DNA from: Buddleja alternifolia
Taxonomy: Eukaryota; Streptophyta; Magnoliopsida; Lamiales; Scrophulariaceae
NCBI GenBank assembly: GCA_019426215.1
Contig: CM033393.1
Location: 23,252,591 to 23,316,590, forward strand
Length of the DNA stretch: 64,000 bases
Direction of reading: 5' to 3'
Shown: one piece after another, positions 56,582-64,000 of the stretch
Numbering within the stretch: the first letter of the stretch is position 1
Layout of the letters: each line of letters begins with the position of its first letter
The notes under the pieces: model-generated
What the model was told of the DNA's origin: nothing
What the model saw: only the letters and a program-made list of their open reading frames with translations
Database searches by the model: none
Made by a program: the position numbers and the translations under genes

Positions 56582-59500
56582 CTCCCCCTAAATTAGATGC
56601 CTATAAAAGTATGATGCTTCATGATTAAGCGTTTAAATCAACCATACCTAATTCACTTCTCAAAGTGAGAAAACGTTGTTCGTTGAGCGCTTTTGTGAAG
56701 ATATCGGCCAATTGTTTGTCAGTTCCAATGAAATGCATAGAGATATCTTTCTTTTGAACATGGTCACGCAAGAAATGGTAGCGAATGTAAATATGTTTAG
56801 TTCTAGATTGAAGGACTGGGTTTTGGGTCATAGCTAAAGCGCTTTGGTTATCACAGTGGATTGGGGTAGGACCTAAGAGGATTCCATAATCCTTAAGTTG
56901 TTGCCTCATCCAAAGGATTTGTGCACAACAGCTTCCAGCAGCTATATACTCGGCTTCAACAGTAGAAGTCTCTATGGATTGTTGTTTCTTTCTATGCCAC
57001 GAAACCAATCTATTACCTAGAAATTGACATGTACCACTAGTACTTTTTCTATCTATTTTTCATCTTGAAAAATCTGCGTCTGAATAACCAATTAGTTCAA
57101 AAGGAGAGTCCCTTGGATACCATAAGCCCACATTCTATGTGCCTTTTAGGTATTCAAGGATTCTCTTGGCAGCAATTAAGTGTGACTCTCTAGGATCAGC
57201 TTGAAAGCGTGCACACAAGCATACCGAAAACATAATATCAGGTCTACTAGCGGTAAGATAAAGAAGTGATCCAATGATACCTCTATAGTTAGTGATATCT
57301 ATTTTCTTTCCACTTTCATTTTTATCTAACTTAAGCGTTTGGCTTATTGGAATTTTTGAAGATGATGCATTTTCCATGCCAAATTTTTTCATCATATCTC
57401 TTGTATATTTAGCTTGGTTTATAAATGTGCCATTAGGGAGTTGTTTAACTTGTAATCCAATATCTCCAACTACTAATTCTGGTGGATGGTCTCTAAGACA
57501 TTTTCGATCTGGTTGGAATGGATTGAGAGACTCTTGATTATCAATCGCTTAACCCTCATTTGTCTCTTGCGCAGTCGCTTCATCATTCACAGTTCCAATT
57601 TACTCTTGATGATCATTCTCTTCATGATCATCAGTGTTTCTTGCACTATCATCATTGATAACCTCATGAGTAACCTTAGGATTGGGCACAAAGATCTCAT
57701 CATCCTCATCATCATCACTATCATCACCAAGATTGATTTGTGACGCTTGTTGGGTGAGATATTCAACTTGTACATCATCAATATTAACCTTACTCAATTC
57801 TGGGTTAGCATCATCAAACACAACATGAATAGATTCTTCAACCTTCGATTTGATCTTATTTAGGATGCGAAAACTCTTTCCATTTTTGGCATAGCCTAGA
57901 AAGATTCCCTCATCTACTTTAGGATCAAATGTCTTTAGATTGTGGGATCCATTCTTATGAATGAAACATATTGAACCAAATACATGAAAAAATGAAACGT
58001 TAGGCTTACGATCCTTCCACAACTCATATGGAGTCTTTTCATGTTGCTTGTTGATCATACACCGGTTCTGAGTGTAGTAAGCGGTATTGATTGCTTCAGC
58101 CCAAAACCTTTGAGGCAGCTTGGACTTGGCTAACATTGTCCTAGTGGCTTCTTTAAGAGTTCTGTTCCGTCGCTCGGCAACTCCATTTGGTTGAGGTGGT
58201 CTAGGCATAAAATACTCATGAAGTATTCCAAAATCTGTACAAAACTTCTCAACAATATGGTTAGTAAATTCAGTTCCTCTATTGCGTCTAATTCTTGTCA
58301 CCTTTAGATCTTTTCAAGTTTGTAATTGACGAATTAGCACTGTGAGCTTGACACTAGTTTCATCTTTAGACGCTAAAAATTCTACCCATGTATAGCGTGA
58401 GAAATCATCAACTATCACTAGCGAATACTTTTTACCACTAACACTCATGATTTGAATAGGACCAAACAAATCTAAATGCAATAGTTCAAGGATTCTAGAA
58501 GTAGATAGATGAGGTTTCTTCTTAAAAGATGATTTAACTTGTTTACCCATTTGACATGCATCACATAAGTGATTTTTCTGAAAGGAACCTTTAGGTAATC
58601 CCTCTACAAGATTTAGCGATATTAACTTAGAGATTGCCTTGAAGTTGAGGTGGTTCATTTTTCTATGTCGTAACCAACCCAATTCATTTTGACTTTTATG
58701 AAAAGCATGTAGGGTTGTTATCGATTATTGAACCCCAATCTACTAAATAAACATTTTTTGTTCTTTTTCCTTTCAATTTAGTAGATCCAGTCTTAGCGTC
58801 GTTAATATAGCAATAGTCACTAGAAAATTTAACTTCAAAGCCTTTATCACAAAATTGACTAATGCTCAATAGATTATGCTTAAGACCCTCAACATAATAT
58901 ACGTCACGTATCATGACGTTCCTGTTAGTATGTATGCCCTCAAATGCCATAAAGAGGATGGATTTAGAGGGCATTGATTTGTAACTAAACAATATTTTTT
59001 CGTAATATAAGGCATTACCTTGTTGTTTTCTTATAGGCATTTGTGAGGTTTTAATAAACAACGTAAAGTTGTTGATAATAAGGCAAACCTTCTACTTCCT
59101 ATGGTTAGGAAGAACGGCACTAGAAGAGTTTGATCCTTATTATCTAAAATTGATTCGCAAGTCGAAAAGAGAATTGACTGGACATTAATACTGGATAAAG
59201 ACTTGTATGATATAAGTTTTGACAGAGAAAGTGCCAGTCATACACTATGGGAATGGTAGTGGGAACTTATGTCATAGACATCTCAGTTAGATTGATATGT
59301 TCGAACACGGCTTACATCGGTATCATCACATGGGTTTTACTCACTGACAGTCAATGATAAAACTGATAAGTTGTGATAGGTACGCGTGAACCTTAGACCT
59401 TAGGAATCAAGTTGAAGAAGTACTTGTGACATCAAGTCTGTCATTAGAGTAGTTAGATCCAACTCACCCGTTGGTGGGTTCGACCTTGAAGTGCGACTTG

Positions 59501-60732
59501 ATGGGCAAGTAGCAATCTTAACTGATTAGCAAAATGGGATTTATTCTCTCATAAGTGGATAAGCTAGATATCCTATGCAGTCATGAATGAGTGAGGTTAA
59601 AAGACTTTGCTTAAAGCACAAGAGATACTCATGTTAGACATGAAGGTATACTCATTGGCCTCGATTCATTATGAGCTAAGCATATGGTCAAGTCCTGTGA
59701 GTTTGACTAAGCCATGACTCTCACTTGATTGGGATATAAGAATAAAAGGTTTATACTTGTACGACATTCATAGCGTAAAAGGTATGGAATGATCATATTA
59801 ATTCGTTCTCAATTGGGATACGATGTGAGCCACGTGACTAGCTAGGTGGTACTCTCATCCTTTTGGTCTCCTCCCAATTGCCTTTTGAGATGAACCTAAA
59901 GAGTCGCGCTTAAATAAATTGCAAAAAGGAAAAATCATGGAATTGACTTGAGAGAATTTTTTTTTTGGGTATTGGATATCGAAATTAATTAATTAATTAA
60001 TCATTAGATGATCTTATTAATTAATTAAGTTGACATGTTAATTAATTTCTTAGAGAAAATTAATTATAAAGTTAACATGGATTTAATTAAATTATTTATT
60101 GGATAAATAATATTAATTAAATAAATTAAACAAATAAAATTGACTAAGCATAAGGCTTAGAAAAGCCCAAAGTGGGCGTCCTCATATGCATAGTTTTTTA
60201 GGTTATTTGTTTTTCTTAAGTAGTATTAATATACTACTAAGTGAAAAATTAAAGTAAGCCTCCAACATAACTTTCTTTCTAAATCAAAACTCTCCAAACA
60301 ATCTCTCTCTCTCTCTCTAGCCGTCTCTGAGGAAGGAAAAGAAGGGATTTTTTGCTTTTGATTTCGGCGTGGTGATTTAGAGGCAGTGACGAATTTGCTG
60401 TTCAAGAAAGGATCGCGAAAGCTGGTTCAGAATTCAACATATGCGAAGAAAGGTACATGATTTCAAAACCCAATTTGAATATGAGAAATCGAGATGAACC
60501 ACTTGGGATTTTATTTTTTCCGCTGCATTTTAATGCCAAAAACCCAACAGTTTTCCCTATGCGTGATACCTATACCTTTGGTTTTGCCTTTGGAGTTATC
60601 ACCGAATATAACTTCAGGACCATTAGTTGTACGATAGTTGATCAAGAGATCCTTTAAGCCTGTCATGTGCTTTGATGACCCACTATCGATGTACTAAATT
60701 GATGTATCGGTGTTAGCTCTAGGTAAATGCAT
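56582..60732 (-). pseudogene. pol: SIRE-2 pol, RT core deleted, split by a solo LTR
   Basis: Minus strand. The ATG at 60732 is aligned with that of SIRE-1 pol; soon after, a stop lies in front of the protease motif. The solo LTR (58923-60549) interrupts the protease region. Integrase is at 58682-57600 in two frames. Near 57457 about 760 bp that SIRE-1 has are missing, including the YVDD active site of RT. RNase H continues from 57395 and coding ends at about 56625 (MVDLNA). A purine tract like those after SIRE-1 pol follows at 56582-56587. Confidence 0.9.
58923..60549 (+). mobile_element. Solo LTR of the Ang-5 family inside SIRE-2 pol
   Basis: 1627 bp, TGTTAGTATGTATGCC to AAAACCCAACA, same length as the Ang-5 5' LTR, with no internal region. 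Left flank is GTTCC (58918-58922) and right flank GTTTT (60550-60554). SIRE-1 sequence at this place predicts GTTCC, so the right copy has two C-to-T changes. It arose by recombination between two LTRs of a full element. Confidence 0.9.
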
Positions 60733-60745
60733 TTAAAGGGCAGTT

Positions 60746-62950
60746 CTAATTCTTTTTAGGTATCTATTTTGTCTTGGGTCCTTCAATGTTAGTAACATTA
60801 GTCTGAATTAAAACTTTTGGAACCCATATTTGCCTTGTCTTCATTACGGGAGGACTGGCCTTTTCAGGTTTCAGTTTGTGCTGTGTGTGCTTCTTAGGTG
60901 TATAGTAATATCCTTGATTATAATAATAACCATAATCATAATCATAATCATAATCATAATCATCATAGTATCGATAATATGATCTAGATCTCTGAGGATA
61001 TTGACACTGGCTTAGGAGTCACTTTTGGCGATTGATACTTAGCGTTTGATTCACTTGTAGAAGGTTTCTCCTTAGCCTTTTGAGCTTTCGGATAGACCTT
61101 CTTTTGTGAGTCATTCACTTTCGTCTTCTCCTTATTGCTTGAGTTGGCTTTGACCTTATCATTTGGCCTCTTACCATTGCCTATAGGTTCATTCAGTGTT
61201 TGACTGTTTGAACTCTTCTTAATAAAGGTTACACCTTTTCCTTTGTTGGTTGTCGTAACCTTAGACGCTTTTGATTTATGACCAAATTTATCACAACCTA
61301 AAGCGGTCTTTTCACCAAAACGTCTGGTTACCTCAGTCACATTATCCAACTTTCTTGAAGCTTTTGATAATGCTAAAACAAGTTGTTCTGATTTGGCAAG
61401 CTTAGCGATCAATTCAGCTTCTCTCTTGATTACCATATCAGGATCACTTTTCAACTGAGCGATCTATGTCTCAAGCGATTTGTTTTTTCTTAATGCACTG
61501 TGGCTGAACTAGCAACTCGGCTTTGAGCGTCACATTATCATTTTTAATCGCTGAGATCTCATCAATGTGTTCTTGATATAGTCTAGTGGCACCTTAACAA
61601 TCTTTATAATATTCATTGACTTTGTCAAGTAATTCTTCATAAGAAAGAGGATGAGATAGTTCAGTGGATACCTCAGATAGCGAGTCATCAAACGCTTCTT
61701 CATCTCTTGCCATGAGATAAATTAGCACTGAGTCGCTAGATGGCTCATCATTGCTGCTTTCATCTGAAGATTCCAAATCCTCTTCAGGTGCGGAGAATGG
61801 TTCAGATTCCGCTAGCAAACATTGTTGGCGAAGGTTGTTCCTAAATTGGTTTCTATCCGCATGATCTTGCCTTGTAGGCTTAGATACATTTGGATAAGGA
61901 CAATTTACCTAGTAGTGCCATGGTTTCCTGCAGTTGTAACAAAGGTTAGTTTTCATTTTCTGTTTAGTTGTTAACCTTTTGGAAACTACTGGCGCTAAGA
62001 GATTTTGATTTGGAGGCGGAGGCGCTTTATATTGAACTGGCGCTAGAGGCTGAGGGGCAGAATACACTGGCGCTTGATACTGAGGTGCTTGTGCAGGGGG
62101 GGTTTGAAATGGGTCTGTCCAATAGGATTTCTCTTTTCATATCTTAGAAACTTCTCGAATTTCTTGACTAATAAAGTCATTTTCTTTTCCTCGTTTGATT
62201 TTGTCGCTTTCACCTCACTGACTGCTTTTCCCTTACTTTTGGTAGTGGCAATTAAAGCTCCTGATTCAGTTGCTGAAGTTGATGTGTCGCTGACTTCACC
62301 TAATTCAAATTCAAAAGCCCTTAGCTCTGAAAACACATATTCTGGATTTATACTATACAACATTTGTGATTCTCTCATTGCTATAGTTTTTATCAAATAC
62401 TTGCTTGGAAGACTTCTAAAAATCTTATTGACCATTTCCTTGTTAGTCAACTCTGTATCCAATGACGCTAACTTTGTAATAAGCGAAGTAAACCTCGCAT
62501 CCAATTGATCTAGCATCTCGTTGGGCTGCATCTTAAAATGCTCAAATCCTTGCATGGCTATGGAGAGCTTGTTCTCCCTCATCTGTGTAGATCCTTCACA
62601 TACAGAGGCCAACTTAGCCCAAATCTCTTTTGAAGTCTTATATAGCTAAATTTTGTTGACAATCCTTCATTGTTTATCAACGCTGAGTAAAGAGCGCTTC
62701 GCCCAACATTATCCAAGTTAGCTCTTTTACGATCTTCTGGCGCCCATCCCAACTTTGTCTTCTCGACATAACCATCTAGAGTCGCTTCAGTCGCTCCAGG
62801 GGCTCGAGCTATAACTTTCATGATTTGAATGGGGCCATCTGTAATTACATCACACATCTCATTATCACATGAACATAAATAAGCGAATGCTCTAAGTTTC
62901 CATGAGTCATAGTTTGACTCAATCAAATTTGGTATTTTGTTAAAAGCCAT
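60746..62950 (-). pseudogene. gag: SIRE-2 gag (decayed)
   Basis: Minus strand, ATG at about 62950 (MAFNKIPNLIESNYDSW). It retains the region missing from SIRE-1 gag (MQGFEHFKMQPNEMLDQLDARF, about 62550-62480). Stops and shifts occur near 62645 and 62050. The zinc-knuckle region is near 61890-61945, the acidic region at 61818-61700 and the coiled-coil/basic region at 61454-60984. A CATAAT-type microsatellite (60925-60965) codes for alternating Asp and Tyr. The frame ends in TAG at 60748-60746, 13 nt before the pol ATG. Confidence 0.85.
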
Positions 62951-63046
62951 GATATGAAATTTTTTAGAAAATAAAGCGACTAAGTTTTGAAAAATGGATC
63001 TAAACAAGCAGTTACGCTCGGAAACGCTTAGGTTTCCACTTCAACC

Positions 63047-63058
63047 GCTCTGATACCA
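63047..63058 (-). promoter_or_regulatory. Primer binding site of SIRE-2 (Met-tRNA)
   Basis: GCTCTGATACCA on the plus strand, the reverse complement of TGGTATCAGAGC, 2 bp from the LTR that starts at 63061. Confidence 0.95.
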
Positions 63059-63060
63059 CT

Positions 63061-64000
63061 TGATGGTCTCAAGTGGCATACCAAAGGGTCTAAAAAGGGG
63101 GGGGGGGGGTTGAATAGACCCTGAAGTCTTTTTCGGTTTCAAAAATTTTGTATCACTTTTTAAGATTTTGAATGCTTGGTAAGCTAAGCGCTAGGTCAGG
63201 CGCTTAAGATAAGATAACTTAGACTTAGTGATTTTAACAATTACCAAAGAGGGTAATGCTTCAATCGCTTAATCAGGGTTAGCACAGCGGAAATGATTTT
63301 AAAGCTTAGCATTCTCTTTAACTAAATAGTCGCTCAACCGTTTTAAAACCTTTTTAAAGATATGTTAAAAATATAAAATAAAGCAGTAAATAACACAAGA
63401 TATGTATGGTTCACTGGGTATGTAATCCCAGCTACGTCCTTTTTCTCCTTTGCACTTGGAGGAATTCCTCTAAGTTGATTTTCGAAGGATCACACAGAGG
63501 CTTCTACAAAATATAATTAAGGGAAGACGATCTTGAGCTCCTTGATCACACAGACTTCAGCTCCAATGAAGATCTTTTTCAACAAGCTTCTCTCACACAG
63601 AAATGCTGCTTGTAGTTCAACAACTTTCTCACTTAGATGAAAGAGGTTGAGGGTTTTTGTCACAGGTTTGTATGATTTTAGGAAGTTCAAACAACTTGGG
63701 ATATCTCAATAAGAGTGTAGGGTTCCTCTATGAAGATGTTTGAGATATCGGTGATTGTCTTTGGAATGTATATGAAAAGCTTGAAGGATTTTAGCTATAG
63801 AGTTTATAAGCTTTTCTCTCAAATATTTTCAGCAAAGTTTTGACCTTTTCTTGTGCATGTGTGTGTGCGTGTATTTTTAGGATTTGCTGAAGAGTAATAT
63901 TTATAGAGATTTCTTGGGATTTGTCCGTTGGACACACGCAGGCGCGTGTCTCTCACGCAGTGTGTTAATAGTCCATTTTCTGACATTCCTGAATTTCTAC
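63061..64000 (-). repeat. SIRE-2 5' LTR, cut by the window edge
   Basis: Starts TGATGGTCTCAAGTGGCATA (SIRE-1 has TGTTGG here, read on the same strand) and contains a run of about 13 G (63097-63109), matching the C run of SIRE-1. From about 63380 it matches 41255-41620 and 50588 onward. The outer end lies beyond the window. Confidence 0.9.

Larger units (their letters stand above)
41255..64000 (-). mobile_element. SIRE-2: old minus-strand Sirevirus, interrupted twice, runs off the right edge
   Basis: Minus-strand relative of SIRE-1. From right to left: 5' LTR (63061 to beyond 64000), primer site, gag, pol, env-like gene, purine tract and 3' LTR (51382 leftwards). Ang-5 is inserted in the 3' LTR and a solo LTR in pol. 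Every gene has stops, frame shifts or deletions. Its 3' LTR does not end cleanly but joins Ang-4 LTR sequence near 41255. Confidence 0.9.

Noticed and set aside
60457..60657. 66-residue plus-strand open frame
   Set aside because: Crosses the right end of the solo LTR into SIRE-2 antisense sequence; a chance frame.
1..64000. CRISPR arrays, tRNA or rRNA genes, bacterial operons
   Set aside because: No spaced short-repeat array, no cloverleaf and no rRNA-like sequence seen; tRNA-like matches are only the 12-base primer sites.

Overview
The window is flowering-plant repetitive DNA with no host gene that I can support. Nearly all of it is nested LTR retrotransposons. The evidence is Ty1/copia gag-pol open frames, initiator-Met-tRNA primer sites (TGGTATCAGAGC), target-site duplications, and Sirevirus copies carrying a third, env-like frame after pol. 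AT-rich spacers and C-to-T-type decay in the older copies fit methylated heterochromatin. I cannot name the species. Element names used here are my own.

Layout. 1-2595: a fragment of a copia leader and two minus-strand fragments of copia LTRs. 2596-22807: Ang-1, a plus-strand copia of Angela/BARE-1 type with decayed gag-pol. Its 3' LTR is split by SIRE-1 (7183-21296), a complete, very young Sirevirus with nearly identical LTRs and an ACTTC target duplication. SIRE-1 has an intact 1083-residue pol and an intact 1302-residue env-like frame, but its gag is broken. 22808-25155: Ang-2, a minus-strand copia LTR with an RNase H remnant, followed by leader-like DNA. 25156-31256: Ath-1, a gypsy element of Athila type that keeps gag and protease but has no RT or integrase. 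31257-37716: Ang-3, a decayed plus-strand copia with a 557-bp internal tandem duplication. 37717-41254: an unassigned piece and Ang-4, a minus-strand copia leader with a gag scrap. 41255-64000: SIRE-2, an old minus-strand Sirevirus interrupted by Ang-5 (41621-50582, full length, GTTTG target duplication) and by a solo Angela-type LTR (58923-60549). SIRE-2 runs off the right edge.

Order of events. SIRE-2 predates Ang-5 and the solo LTR. An Angela-type LTR (Ang-2) predates Ang-1, and Ang-1 predates SIRE-1. Only SIRE-1 looks recently mobile. Its pol and env-like proteins could still be made, but its own gag cannot, so it would need Gag from another copy.

Most interesting signals. First, the long leaders of three independent Angela-type copies each carry three hairpins in front of gag. 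The stems differ while the loop sequence is shared within each copy. Second, the Sirevirus gag/pol boundary is the same in both copies: gag ends in TAG, pol starts at an ATG 13-14 nt later, and a stop codon sits directly before that ATG in the pol frame. Third, SIRE-2 env-like DNA contains one or two AT-rich segments of about 80 nt that look like introns. Fourth, a perfect 22-bp inverted repeat lies inside an LTR fragment and looks like the product of a template switch.
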